Positions 13,001 to 28,000 of a stretch of DNA of 64,000 bases are shown here, piece after piece. The position numbers and the translations under genes were made by a program. This DNA is from Gorsachius magnificus (taxonomy: Eukaryota; Chordata; Aves; Pelecaniformes; Ardeidae), in assembly GCA_034008185.1 (NCBI GenBank), contig CM067087.1, forward strand, positions 44,876,590-44,940,589. Direction: 5' to 3'. Each line of letters starts with the position of its first letter. Position 1 is the first letter of the stretch. The notes below the pieces were generated by a model. That model did not search any database. It was not told the DNA's origin and was given only the letters and a program-made list of their open reading frames with translations.

Positions 13001-16000
13001 GAGTGTCAAATATTCTAGAAGATACAGCAGATGGCAACATTTCTTTTGTTTGAAATACATTTGGTGAAACAAGGTATTACAAAAGAAGCTGTACTCTTGA
13101 TCAAGAAAACAAGCTTATTTAAGAGCAATTTACTAAGCAGAGTCATGAGCTATGAGGTTTACAAATCGCATTTTTGAGTAGAAGAGTAGGATAACTCCAT
13201 TGAGCTGTAAAAGAACCAAAAAATGTCAAACAAGTCATACAATTTACCAGATGACTTTTTAAAAAAAAGCCTCTTGTGCTTGATGCTTTCACATCACTGG
13301 ACTTCCCTCTCAAAGAACTGGTTAAATGGAAGCCTTCGCTGGGAGATGATACCAAAAAAATAACAGCAATTTTATATTAAATGAAACAAAGGTTTAGAAA
13401 ACTTCCAGTCACACTGCAACCCTCCACTGTTAATACGCTAGATGCTTGCCTTGTAAAATTTAGTCTATGCCTATGTGAATGTTTCTGAAGAATAAGGTAT
13501 GGGCCTCGAATTATTTTACAGTAGAATATTGTGCAATATATTTTAAAAATGGACCCTGTAAAAATCCTTTCTTCATTTTTCTATGTAGACAACTTAATTA
13601 TAACATAATGAAAGGAAAGTTACAGTTACAAAGCAAAGCACTTCAAATATCTGCCACTGCCTAAACTAGGCTGTTACTGCAAAATGAAGAAGGGCTCTGG
13701 ACCATACTGAGATACACTAGTAAATGCAATCATATTATCAGCCATAATTTAGGAAATTCTGTTATATGTTTCATTTTCAGGCACTGTTTCCACAGCTTCT
13801 GACTTCTTTGCACAGATGGTATATCAACATGTAGGAGGCCTGCAACCCATCAGTATTTCCTTTCAGTGACGTGCTTCCAAGCTAAACCAAGCTCCTACTG
13901 AAAACCAGTGTTACAAGTGAAAATATACTTTTAATTTTAAAGAGAGATATATATATTGCCTGAGTGGTTAAGTAAATCAGCCTTAAGCAAAAATTCCAAC
14001 CATGTTTACTTGACTTCACTACCAGCAAATACTCTTCAAATTCAGAATGCTTCCTAAAGCAGGCTTTTTACCTTGTCTGCAATCCTTGACTTGGGTCTGA
14101 CCCAATACACTTATAAACAATAACAGGTATAAATCATTGTAGTAAAAAATCATGTATCAGAATCTAATAATCTAAAAGACTGAATTTTGAGGTAATTTGT
14201 TTGCCGAGATACACCATGGATGCAGCCAACTTCCCTATTGCACTTCAGTACCTTTCAGCAAGGCAGAAACCACAGTAACTAATGAACTGCCACTGCTGTT
14301 GCCATCTTGAAAGTTCCTGTGAGAAAGGAGCAGGGGGGTGAACTGTTTTAATTAAGTGACAATTTATGACACCTGGAGTGGGAAGCAGTTGAAGCACAGC
14401 TATGGTGACACTTGCTCAGGACACACTGTCCTGACTTTTTTCCAGCCCCATCCCCGACGCAGACCTGTAGCACAAGCAGGCACTGTATTTGTCCTTTCTT
14501 ACCCTGCTCACTACAGTTTTGATATGAGAGAGGGAAAAGAACTATTTTAAGAGAATGAAACTAAGACTTGCATTAGGACAAATTTAAACAGATCACCAAA
14601 AGCAGCTCCTGTGCAATTGCTCAAGCTGTGGAAGAGAAAATCCAGAGGTGGCTGAAAAATTCTGGACTTTCAAATCTTGGATGAATTTATACAAAGATGT
14701 GAGTTAAAGAATAACTTGGCTTCTGGGCCAGGCCATGGTTTAATTTCCATTTCATAACACTTATGAAGCTACCTACATTGGGGCTTGAACAGTAATAGTG
14801 GTGTAACAGATCCAGAATAGTTGATTGCCAAGTTCTAAAAAATCCACGATGATAATGATGTCAGATACTGCATGAAGAATTCAGTTTAGCTCATGAGTTG
14901 TGCTGGAGACCACTGTATTCTAAGCAGGACAAGTGTATAGTTCCCTGACATTTGTGTGCATCTACAGCAACTGCTGTTATGATGTGTAGCTAGTAAAAAA
15001 CATTAGAAAGTAGTTTCTATTTGAGATAGCGTAAAGACTGGAGAAAGATTCCAGAAGTACAGATGGGATGGGATTCTGCAACACATACAGAACTGAAGGG
15101 GAAAAAAAAGGATATTTAAACAAAAGCTACAAACCTTCTGCAATCATATCCTCTATCTCTGTGTCCGATGAGTTGTCTGCATGTTTTGTATTCTGCAAGT
15201 CTGATTCAACACACACAACACTCATGATTTGACCCTCCACTAGCAATCTTTTTTCTGCAGGCTGTTCTACCAGCAGAGATGAACGACTTACCTATTGTAA
15301 TAAAAGCAAACCAACAGTGATTAACCGAGCAATGAATAACTGAAAATAGTATTTGCGATTTAGCAGTTGTAACTGAGACTAGAATCACTATTCTGTATCA
15401 ATGAATCATTATTATATAGTGCCAAAGCTCTAAATACCATTTCTCAAACAAATACAAAGACTCACTCTGCCTCTGCAGACTTTGCAATTATATTTAACAA
15501 AGGAAGAAAGACATTCTATCTAGAGAAATGAAGGAATGGGAAAGTGAAAGACACATTAAATTAGTTAATAAGGCAGGCTTGTAGGTTTTAAACTGTCCAT
15601 TTGTGGATTTAAAATTTTCAACAGTAGTTCTTACGAGACACAGTACTAATCACACCAAGCTTAGTAAGGGGCTTGTTTAAAACACAAAATTTTAACAGTT
15701 TAGAATACTAACACAGACTCATCTCAGAGGTTTAAATTAAGGTATCACTTAAATTGAGTTATCTATGAGGCAGACAAACATAAAACAAAGTTATTGCAAA
15801 TGGTAGCCTAAAATCACTCTCTGTGCTTATCTCCGGATACAGCCTCTCTACTCAGCTGTGTCTCTGTTTTAATTTAGTACCTTGTCATCCAGTGATACTG
15901 GTAAGCCAAACAAGTAGCATGAATTCCAATTTATACACGTAAGACAATACAAACAGTATACAAGCATACTGAATGCTCTAAGAAACAGGTTACCAATCAG

Positions 16001-19000
16001 TGGAAGGTCAAAATCAACATTTGAAAAATAATTCAAGATCAAAATAGCTACTAGCCACAAATAACACGATCCTTAAAAACAGTTTGTTCCAAAAAATTAG
16101 TAGTAAAAAATTCATAGCAACTTTGGCACTTACAGGGAACGGCTCTAACCCCTCCTGAATCACAAAGCCTTCAATAACATGGGTCAGGATCTGGGGTTTA
16201 ACAATAGCCTGTGGAGGTTTATTTTCTAGGCTAGGAATGCTATTGGGCATTGACGTGCTGTTGCTCCTTGTTGTTGCTGCTGGAAGCAAAAGAGGTGGTG
16301 GTGGAATAGAGGCATGTGATGGATCAGATGGAGATTTAATTACTGAGGCACTGACTGATGACGTCACTGAAGGTAGTCCCCCATGTTCTGAAACAAATAA
16401 CAGAATATGTTACATTTTTATCACTTATGTTCAACCATTGACTCAGAATTCTAGAAATAAGAGGTGATAAATACACCCATCTCTGCACCCATCATCCTCT
16501 AACACAGGCTTTTCCCTATGGTTCATAGATTTTGCCTTCAAAACAAGACGGTTTTCCTTGACAGGCTATTCCACAAACAAACAGTTCTCACGTAAATGTT
16601 TTTCTTTACTCACTACCTAGTAACTATAAGCATAGTTGGCCATTAATTACCTACACAAATGACAAATCTGTAAGTCAAAAGCAGAAACCAGTATTTTCAA
16701 ACATTGGATTCTCAAGACTGAGCAGCTGAGGTATTTCTAAGGAGAGAATTTATTTTCAGGGATGTTTTGAGCCGCAGTAACCTGCAGGGTCACAAGTATA
16801 TACAACATCAAGCCACTAAGCGCCACTAAGCACGCAGTTATATGTATAGCATAAATATATGCACACTATACATGGAGAAAGTATATATTTGTAAATTAAG
16901 CACATCGGGGAAGTTACATTAGTTTGCATGACAACAACTGATACAGGCATGTGTATCTTACAATTCACTGAACAAGAAAAATTTTCATTGGTAGCATTAG
17001 AACAGCTCCTTACTGTGGCATATAAAAAAAAGGTGCCAAAAAGAATCACACAGTGTAGTCAACCATTCCAACAGCAACTTCTGATTGCTGACCCCGATTC
17101 TGCAAAATCAATCTCCACATGAGATTGGTCAGCATGTTTTGCCCATATCACACAGCTATCACTTAAAGATTAACTGAAGATTCACACTCCTGTTAAGACT
17201 TTAGTAGAAAAGTATGTGCTGAAGAGCTCAAATAAGCGTTTTCCGTGCTACATGTCATCCAAATACATATATAAGCTATACCTCTGGGATTGAATCATTC
17301 GTTCTATCGCATGGATTTCTAATATACCTCATATAGTTTCTTTTACTTAAAAAATGATACCACTAAATTATAAAAAAAAGATCAGAATCATAGATTTTTA
17401 TTTTAAAATTTCAGTAACCAGTAGAAGTTTCTAAGCAGAACAGCTACCTTAGTTTGACCTTGGTTCTCACCTGACAAAGGATCTTCTGAATTAAGTGGCT
17501 CTCCGTTCCCCAAGGTTATGGCTGGTGGAGACAAAGTGGGTGGCGTAGGCGTTCTAGCCATATGGACACAATCCGATTCCTCAGGCATCTCTTCTTCACA
17601 CACATTCTCCACTTGGTAAATCTGCATCCAACAAACTATTGCTTTAGAGAGATTTCCATTCTATCTTAATACGTTAAAAGAGTTGCATAAATACAGTTTT
17701 TAAAATAAATTACCCGTTAAAATGTTAAAATATGCTAATCTCCTAATAAAATACTAGTTTCCAAACTGCATATAAAACAATGAACTCTGGGGACATCACA
17801 GTGCCTATGAGAGCAAAATTATTTTGTTACAAATAGCAAAATATAAAGAGGCACAGTTCTATCAAACAAAGCAGAAAACTTGACTTTTTCAATGTCTTTA
17901 TAATTTACTGTATTTTTTATTTACACACATGTTTGTAGCTATTCAAACACTTCTGCAAAATGCAAGCTTTATAATATAATGACAAGCCTGCAAATTGTTC
18001 TCTTATACAGCCATGTAATCAAATGGAGTATCGCAGAAGAGCACACCAAGACTATCAAGCATTAGTGGTTATGCGATACTGTAAGGTATTTTCCTCAAGA
18101 CTATTAAATTTATGTGGATTACTGACAGCCAGGTTAGCAGATTAGGATGTAAAACACCACCTTGTCAAAAGCAAACATGGCTTCTACTTTTGCCCAATTT
18201 CTACATGAAATATCAGAGTTGAGATTATCATTACCCTCTAAATATAAATTAAAAATAAACAGCATACCTTCTTCCTTAACCCACTGGTAGCCTGAAAAAA
18301 GCCTACAAGGGCTGTTTATTTTTTTGGTTGCATTAATCTCATTAGCATATTACCACTAAAGCCTAGCAACGCCATCTTAAATGTCAGCATTATTTGCATA
18401 TCATTTTATTTCACCGTACATGACTTTAGTTCAGTGTGAGTGAAGCTGAAACCTCCAGTTACAAACTGCAGACGTCCAAGACTAACATTGAACTAAATTA
18501 AATGGCAGTGATGGGGAAACACCAAGACAGCATCAAAAATTGCCCTATTCTTTCATAGAATCATAGATTGCTTTGGGTTGGAAGGGACCCCCAGAGGCCA
18601 CCCAGCCCAACCCCCCTGCAGGAGCAGGGACACCTTGAACCACATCAGGTTGCTCACAGCCCCGGCCAACCTGGCCTGGAATGGTCCCAGGGATGGGGCC
18701 TCCACCCCCTCTCTGGGCAACCCCTGCCAGGGTTTCACCACCCTCACAGTAAAGAATTTCTTCCTTAGATCCAGTCTAAACCTCCCCTGCTTCAGTTTAA
18801 AACCATCCCCCCTTGTCCTGTCACAGCTGGCCCTACTAAAAAGCTTGTCCCCCCCTTTCCTCTGGGCCCCCTTGAAGCCCTGAGCGGCCGCACTCAGCTC
18901 TGCCCGCAGCCTTCTCTGCTCCAGGCTGAACACCCCCAACTCTCTCAGCTTGGCCTCATAAGAGAGGTGCTCCAACAGTTGCATGTCCTTCTTGTGCTGA

Positions 19001-22000
19001 GGATCTTTCCAATGTTAGTACAAAATTAATTATCCAGAACTCTGCACCTTCGCACCTAGTATAGAGATGATTCTCCTACTCAAAATTTTGATTCCCTGTA
19101 TTTGTATTAACACAAAGAGGTAAAAGCTTACAGTCCATACAGTCTATTTATTAAAATTAGTTTTGGTGTGAGCATTGCTATATATTTACTTGCTTTTTTA
19201 AACTTTAAATATGCTGCAATTTCATCAAGAGAGAAGATTTTAGGTCAAAAAGTTACACTTTCATGATTCTTGGTTAATATTCCTGGCTGAGGATCCATTA
19301 CAAAAAGCCAAAAAAATCAGAGGAAAATTTCTACTGTTTTCTTGAAACGCATTTCTGTAATCAATAGGCTGCTTCTGATCCCTGGTCTTCTGTCTAGCAC
19401 CTGGTTTAGCTCCCTCTTTAGTCAATGGGCCAGATTTACAGCTCTTCAGAGAAGCTGAGGATAAAGAATAAAGGACTGCAATATTACTACTTACCACTGG
19501 AGTTTCAATTGGTACCGATGGCTGCACCTGAAGATTTACTGCAACAGTCTGTGGTGGTGGAAGAGTTTGAAATGGCAGCTGGACCAAAGCTTCTGCAGCA
19601 GGAAGTTCTTCCTCAGAAACCAAAGTGTTTTGAACTAAAACCTGGCCCTGGGACAGAATTTCAGGCTGCACTTGTAAAGACTGCACAGACTGCAAAGGCA
19701 GTTGCTGAATCTGGGTTGAAGATGTTGACAGCTGAGGAGGAGCTGCAAGAGGGATAGGTGCGGACTGCAAGGCTGAGTATTGCTGGTGTGGTGTCGAGGA
19801 CACGATCTGTTGGCCTGGGGAAACTAAGCTGGGCTGATCTACTGACCCTATGTGTACAGCGGGGGAAGATGGAAGAGGAAGATGCGACGGAAGATTAAGT
19901 GGCTGTGCAATTGGTCGAACTGGATTGGTAGCAGTTTGCTGAGAAGCAGGCTGCTCAGGCTGAAGAGCTGTTGGCACGAGGGAGTTTGCCTGTGACTGAA
20001 TAAGTGCTTGAGGGTGAATAATTATGGTGGGTGATTGACTAGGGGAGTGAGAAGGTGGAGGGGATACCACTACTGACTGCTGAGCTGACTGGGATGGAGT
20101 AGGAGATAGTGTGAGTGGAGGATGGGGGCCGGCCCGGAAAATTGGCTGGACTTGCTGCTGCTGTTGCAGTATCAGCTGATGATGGGAAATCTTTGGAGGT
20201 GGTGAATGAAGTGGGATCTGCTGATGTTTTACTAGAGAATGAGGTTGCAATGGAGAATATGAAGCTGTAAGGGGAGGGAAAAAAAGTGACAATTAGTATT
20301 TATTTGAGTCCAGAGAACACTATAAAAATATTAAAAGAAAGGGAATTTTTAGTTTAAAGTAAGACTAGCACAACTTTTTCAACCCTTTGGATCTATGTTT
20401 AGGCATATCTCCTTTGACAGCATATAGTACACAAGAACAATTTATTAGGGGAATATATCAATTTCCAAAGCAAAATGCAGCAATTAATAAAGGAACACAG
20501 CCATGCTTTTTACATATATATACACATATATGTACTTTCTCTATAAAAGTATCCAAGCTTATCTTTTTGGTGCTAGTTCTAAGATTAATGCTGATCCAGC
20601 CTTCACTTACTTAAGAATTTCATGCAACTTTAAATGGATTTAACCTTTGCTTTGAAACAGACTAGAATGGAAGAGATAAGCATGGCACAATCAACAGGAT
20701 TTGTTGACTACCGCTAAGTTAAACTTTAGGTAATACGATTTTAAGAGACTAAATAAAATTCTAAGAGTTCAGTATGAATTAAAACCTTTCAAAGTATTTG
20801 CCTGAACTTGAACACACAAACTGAAAGGTATGAATCAAGAAATAGTGCAGCTTCCAGAGATATCTCATCACCTTTAAGTGAACCAATGACTCACTAGTAA
20901 TTCCTTACAGCACACGCGTGTTCGTCTGCATGCAAGCCTCTTCTTGCTTTGTCTTTTCCACTTGAGAAACAACTAATTTATGTTGTCTTTTTTATTATTT
21001 ATTCTGCTAGTGAAGATGGATTTTTTCCTTACAGGAGTGAGTTCTAAGAGCATCAAGGCTCAATACCTCAAGAATGCCTGCCTCGCAGTCTTACTCCTTT
21101 TCTGAAAGCTGCCATTAAGCCAAGCTGAATTCCACAGAACTCAGACCAATTGTCTAGACTACCCTTACTCTTTCAAAGTAAGGAAGCTAAAATGCAAATA
21201 CACTGCATGCAATGTAAATGCTATCTAACAAACTGCATGCTTATACTGAATTATCTCTTAATACAAAATACTAAGATTCTGGGGCACTACTACCTATGGA
21301 TTTATAAAAGTACTTGATATAAGAACACTCTGATGACACAGACAAGACAGCAAAAAAACCCCCCAAACACCACCAAAATAGATTTTGATGATAGCAAGAG
21401 GCTTGAGGTAGTTTCAGCCCATGTATTGCTTCCCAGAGATTGGGGACATGTCCTGACAATGAGCATGCGGAGAGACCAGTAATGAGAATCATGTTTGTAC
21501 TGCGATTCAACTGTGCATTGCAATTGCTATATTGTGCTTGGACTGTGATTTAATAATCATGCTGTGTCACTCTGCTAAATCAAAATCCTGTGTAACATCC
21601 GATATCAACAAGTAAGTAAATTTAGTATTAATAATCAAACTCTATTCATGTGGAATACCTAAAAGAACACGGTCAGAGAGCATCGGACAGACAGAACCAT
21701 AACATAAAAATTAATTTTAATTAAAATAAATAATGGAGCTTTCTTATAGCTCCATTTGCATCCTACCTGGTGTTATTAAGTGATGTATGCTTGATGTTCG
21801 TGTGACTGGTGTACTCCGACACTCTGGAGTTGGGCTCTCGCCCTTTCTATTGCTTTCTGAGGGATCTGGTTGGCTCCCCTTGGAACTGGTTGCAGATTTA
21901 TTAGGGCACAGAGACAATGACTGAGTTTGACTGCTGCTCTTTGGTGGGCCATTCTGTGAACTTGACAATACACCCAACTTCTGACTGCGCAATGTCAAGT

Positions 22001-25000
22001 TCTGAACCTGGGGAATGAGCAAAACATGAAAAAACCCCAAACATACAAACATCTATGCCAAACATCCGTGAAAAACATCCAGGCAAAAATAGCAAAAAAA
22101 TAATGTTATGTAATGCTTCTCATCCCATGTGATCAAAATACGTGAGTAATTTAAAATCTGCATACCAAAGTATCTTTTAAGCCACAAAATGTAGAGAATA
22201 GTGATCTTGACTTACTTCAGTGATAAACACAAGGAAGTCTTTTATGTTATTGAACTTTTGAAAGAAACAGAAATTGTTCATTACATTAATTTGAATTAAA
22301 ACTTGCATTTTTTCCCTCTTTTATTGTGCCTTCAAAGTGAATGACACAAAGCATCTTAACCACATGCAATTTTATTTTTATAGAGATGCTGTAGAAGTGC
22401 AGTGGTCTGTAAGTGTGTTTGCAGAGACTAACATAAACCAGAGCCTTGGGTAGTCAATGGGACCAGAATCCGCTGTATGGTATCCAGGTCTTAACAAACC
22501 TGAGCCCTTTATTTCTACAGCAATATTAATGCACCTTTTCATCATGACACCTCCAATGTCACATGAAACAAAAGGTTTGCCTTCTGAAATATAAATCAGT
22601 CAGTGATTATTTTCACTAATGTCTGTTATACCACAGCAAGATTCTGTGCAGAATGATCCCAGCTTTCCAATCCTACGTGCTGAGCTAGAATTTTATTTTC
22701 AAGGATAAAGACTACCCTTGTAGCACTAATCCAAATCATACTTTACATGAAAAAGAGGACTAATTATTATCACCATCCACTGTTTTGGTCACATAATCCC
22801 TTCCTCATTTAACAGTTAGTACTTGTGTAACAAACAGCTAGTTGACATTTTACTTCTCACTGTTCAGTGTGTTACCACAGGATGCATCCAAATCCTGTTC
22901 TGAAGACAACAGTATTTTTTTCCTTATTGGCATGCACAAGACATTTACTGCAATTGTATCTCTGTGAGTAAAATCAACCTTCAGCACACCTTAACAGGTA
23001 AGGTAACTAATCTGAGATGTTCAGATCATGCACAAGGGGGACACATATGCAAAGAAAAAAATATGAAAACAGAAGGGAAGAAGAGTAAGTAAGAGAGAAG
23101 TGTCAGTTCACCTAACACACCACGTTAGCTGTGCTGGTGAGACACCGCTAATCACTAAAGAACTTCTGAGTTTCTCTGATATTTCTACATGGAAGATGAT
23201 GCTGTGAGATCACTACACTGTACCTTCAAAAACATCTTAGCTAAGTGTAACATACACATTTACATATATAACCAAATGGATTTTTTTCTTATTGACTGGC
23301 ATTGCCTACTTGCTCAGGTTTGCTTATAAGGTAAACAAAGACATTCCTCTAAATCAGGCTGACTGAAACCCTAAGGATGTATTTATCACAAGGTAAGAAA
23401 AATAAAGTATGCCAGTGTTAAAGCTTTTCCATTGCCTCACTGACTACGGATGAAACTGGATCTTTGCAATGTCACTGCTGCCATAGAAACTACCAGATGG
23501 CCAAGGTTAACATCTGGCAATAAGGCAGTACTGAACACTGAGAGGGGAGAGGATGGCTTGAGTTTGGCATAGTCACCACAGCAGCTCATCTGACTGAATA
23601 ATGCTCTGCAGGCTGGGCTGAGATTCTGTTGTCCCTCTGCAATGATGTTGCAGGAAGCTGCACAGCCGGGCAGACTTGTGCAAAGCAGGCCTCTAAAACC
23701 CTGCGGTTCAGAAGGACCAAGACTGTAAAGGGATATGCTTTACTGACATAAAAAGACCTTGTCTTCTACCTTGAAGACAAAGATACAAATGCAGAAAGAG
23801 CTGCTAGCCTGTCCAGTAAACTGCCTGCACTTTCAAACTTGATCTGCAGAATCTGGAGGAAAGAGAGACAGTTGTGATAAAGGCTTATGAGGCATGGTAA
23901 CTCCAAGACTGAAGGAGCAGCCTGTCTTTTCAAACGAAGGCTCAGCTGATGAACTTAACACTGGGAGCTTGCTCAACGTCATCCCTCGTAAATACACAGT
24001 TGGATTCAAGCAAGCTCTGCTCGCCTCAGATACCTACTGAAAAAGCAAAGGAAAGGCAAGCTTCAATGATCTACTGTTATCTCAGAACAGTGACACATCT
24101 TTAAGGTCTTCAAATCTATTAGAATCTTCTGAAGGGGTCAACAAACATAAGGTCAGAGAACATTCAACTGATATAATTTACTTGGATTTCTAAAAGGTTT
24201 CTAAACTAGGTCCATTTATCAAAGGCTTTTAAAGAAACTGCTAAGATAGAAGAGAAGATCTCTCATGAGAGCGTAAATTTGTTAGATAAATGTTTGCTTC
24301 CACAGCACAAGACTGTGACTAATATGTTCTGTGGTGAACTGTGCTAGGCCATATTTTTTTTCCAGGTGATATATAAATATGTTGAGCAGTGAAAAGGTGA
24401 TACAAGTTCAGCTGATAACATGAAGTTACTCAAGGTAATAAAGATGAGAGCTAATTACAAAGACCTAAAATGTCATATCCATGATCCGAAATTTACATAT
24501 AACATGATCACCCCTATATGTGCGATGATGGCAAACAGAAGACACTGAAGTTGTACATACCCAGTACCCATTAGTAGTTTTTATAAGCAAGCAAACTTAA
24601 GCACAAAGTTTCTTTACTTTTCAGTTTTGGTCCACTCTATTAGACCTACCTTTAATAAATTTACACAAGCTCACCTGAGTAGCTGCAGACTGACAGGAAG
24701 ATGAGGAAGATGATGAGACAACAGGAATGTCAGACTGGACAGCAGCCACAGTGGTTGCAGGAGTAAAAATAAGCTGTAAAGCAAGAAAAAATATCTGGTA
24801 ACAGACTGAAACTTTGAAAACATGTGAAACAAATGTAATATTTTAAAGAGACATACATAACTTACATGTAGTGATGTACAGCTTCTAAGGTTTACTTTTT
24901 TACTTTTAGATGAACTTACTCGAAGAACAATTTATCATCGTAGTTTAAGTACATAAAACTAAAAGATAATACTGTAAACCAAATATAATAATGTAAAATA

Positions 25001-28000
25001 TTTGTTCTACATATTAAGAAAAATCTTTCTCATATATACACACCCCATCATCTTTCATACAAGCATTTGAAAGAGTACTTTCCCTCCACTATTACAAATG
25101 AGTGAAACAAAGGCAAAAAAAGGTCAAGAGAACAGCCCAATATCTACTATACTAAGGAACAAGAACTTAGGTCTTCCAATCTGTCAAACTGTTATTTAAC
25201 AAGCTTTTTACATGACCTTTAACTATGCTGAGCTGTTACATGAACTTTAACTATGCCAGTGAAGTTTCATAGTGAGAACGGGTATCATACAACCAACCCG
25301 AAATGAGTAACTGCAGAATACCAGCATACCTAACTATCATTAATTTCTTTATAGGCAATATAGCAAAGACAAGCTTTATGGAAGGCTTTGAAGAGAGACC
25401 ATTAGTTAGTCTTCCATATTTTTTCAGAGATCGCAACTGCAAGGAGCAGCTAAGAAGAAAACATGAAGGTTTTCATCACCAGCTCAATTCAATTCCAGAT
25501 AAAGCTGTTATTATGAGCTAGCTAGAGATGATCTTTTTACAGAAAATGAAAGGTCTCAGTGATGAAGAGAAATACATGACTTTTAGTATGTTAGCTAGAA
25601 ACACTGAAAGACAGCTATGATGTTCGAACTGCTGAGGCTAGCAAAATGGTCTTGCAATAGCATTCTAAACAGAAACTAATAGGTTGTTTCTATCTTGAAA
25701 GTGGGGTGTAAAGCAGTTGCTCAAATAAGCCTGGGATTTGACATTGAGAGTCTGGATGAAAACTCAGTGTAAATGAATAGGGTCATCAAAAATCCATGTC
25801 ATTGACAGAGATTGCTACTACAAAAACCAGCAATGTCATCCTCAAACTACTTCAGCTACTAACTTGTTAACGCACATTGAAAGGCAGTGATGTGAAATGA
25901 ATTCGTAATTCCTGTTCTATTAAATAGTACTAGGTGTGTTCAGTGTCTAGCTTTGCTTACAAACCAGAGACTCCAGAAATCCTTTCACTGGCAAATGGAT
26001 AAACAGGCGTTTGATCTTTAAGTCCTTATCCTCAAGTTACACTACTTTTTCAATTAACATGTAGGCAATCAATAGCCAGAGAAAACTCAACAAAGCGTAA
26101 CAGCGTTGCTGCGCATGCCTAAGGAAAAAAATCTTGGAAAAAGAACAAAGGATCACTTTTCCCAAATATATTTCACAGGTGCAATTCCTGCAAGAACTCA
26201 TGCCTGCATCTACTTTTATATACCACTGCAGTCATGGACCTCTGGCTCTGAATCTCAGCATAGCATAACAGTGATTCTTCCTGTTTCATATAGTTGAACA
26301 TAACACTCTAGAAAGCCTTGGTCACCAACTCACACAGGCTGTAACAGTGTCTTTGGCCTTTACCAAATGCTGACTGGTACCTGAGCATTCACGTACAACT
26401 TCTGTAATTTCTATGAAATCCCATGCAGATTGTAAATTCATATGAAACTCATTAGAGGAAGTATTAAAAAACCCCAATCACTAAACAGATTTTTCAAAGC
26501 TGCCCATTAGGAAATGGAAATGCCATATTGACAGGAAATTGCAAGAATCTAATGAGTTTCATGTGAATCCAAAGAGAATGAAAGCTATATATTCCAGAGA
26601 CAGTAATGCGAAGAACAATCTTGGTTAAATAGAAGAAAATGTTAATCAAGAGTCTAAACTCTGAATGTTACCAGTGCATTAGAAAACAATCTACCTTGAA
26701 TATAGACAGACTCCAGTATTGCCTTCTACATAGCCAGAAAAGACAGGTGCTCTTTTTCCATTTTTTCCATGTTTGATCAATTTAATAACTGTAGTACGAC
26801 CAGGATGAAAATGCTTGAGCAACCTTCACCAGAGAACTAAGTTACAGCAATTCTTTTTCTTCTGATGTCTGCAGTGTTTCAGAAGATATGTATTCACAAA
26901 TTAGTGACTAAATTCTCAATGCTAACCAAAACTAAATAAAAATATTTATAAATAATTTATAGAAACAAAAGAAAAACTGGAACTGTTAAGGTGTGTGGGG
27001 GTGGAGATGGCAAGGAGGGACCAAAACCAAGCTTAAGAAATGTAACCAAAACTTACCATTTGAGCTCGTAGATACATTTGAGCCTGGCTTGCACTCAGGG
27101 TTGGAGAGGTGCTCCCCAGCAACATAGTCTGTTGGGTAATACTGCTGCTGGTGGTGTTGGAGGTCTGTGAACGGCTTATTATCTGTGCAGGTGTAGGAGA
27201 GGTGGAGAGGTTAATCTAAGGAAACAAAAATATTGCTTCTGTCATGGAAATTCATTCATCCTAGAGTCTAAAGCCTTTGATAAAAACGGCAGGGGCAGTT
27301 GAAATCTCTGAACTGTAAAGATATCAAAAATATATTGAGCCAATCATCACAAAACTGGATTCTGGCAAGATTGTGCATTTTCATTCCTAAACTGCAAGCA
27401 ACTGTTTAGCAGTAAATAATAATAATTAGTTACGAGTATAACAATTACATTATGAAGTCTGAAAAATATACCTCAGAAATATAAATTTACAGAATATGTA
27501 GCATGAGCTTGCAATATTTTTATGAAAAACACCTGAATTTTAATATTTAAGCATCTTTAAATGCTTATATTATCGACTGGACTGGTATTTTCTATTATGC
27601 TTGTTACGCAGCCTGATCAGGACACCGGTTTGTGCTGCCATATATGGACTTTGATTCCTCATTCTATATATGCACATTTAAAAATGGCTGAAAACTAAAA
27701 CTTTCTAGAATTTCATATTAAATGCTCCTGAACAATTGTTCTCTAGCATCTTCTCAAACAAAAGCTGTTGTGGTTTTGTTTTGGTTTTTTTTTCCTTTTT
27801 TTTTTCCTAACCAGTCTAACAGAGTTAAGTGCCCAGCTCTTTTTCATCACTTACTCAAAAGATTTCCTTGAAAAATCCCAGCCCAATTATTATGTTAGTT
27901 TAACATCAGACATCTTTAAAGACTTTCCCTCCTAAATTTAATGAATGAATGATTTTACTTCTAACAACCATAAGCCAAAGCAATGCTATGAGAGCTTAAA

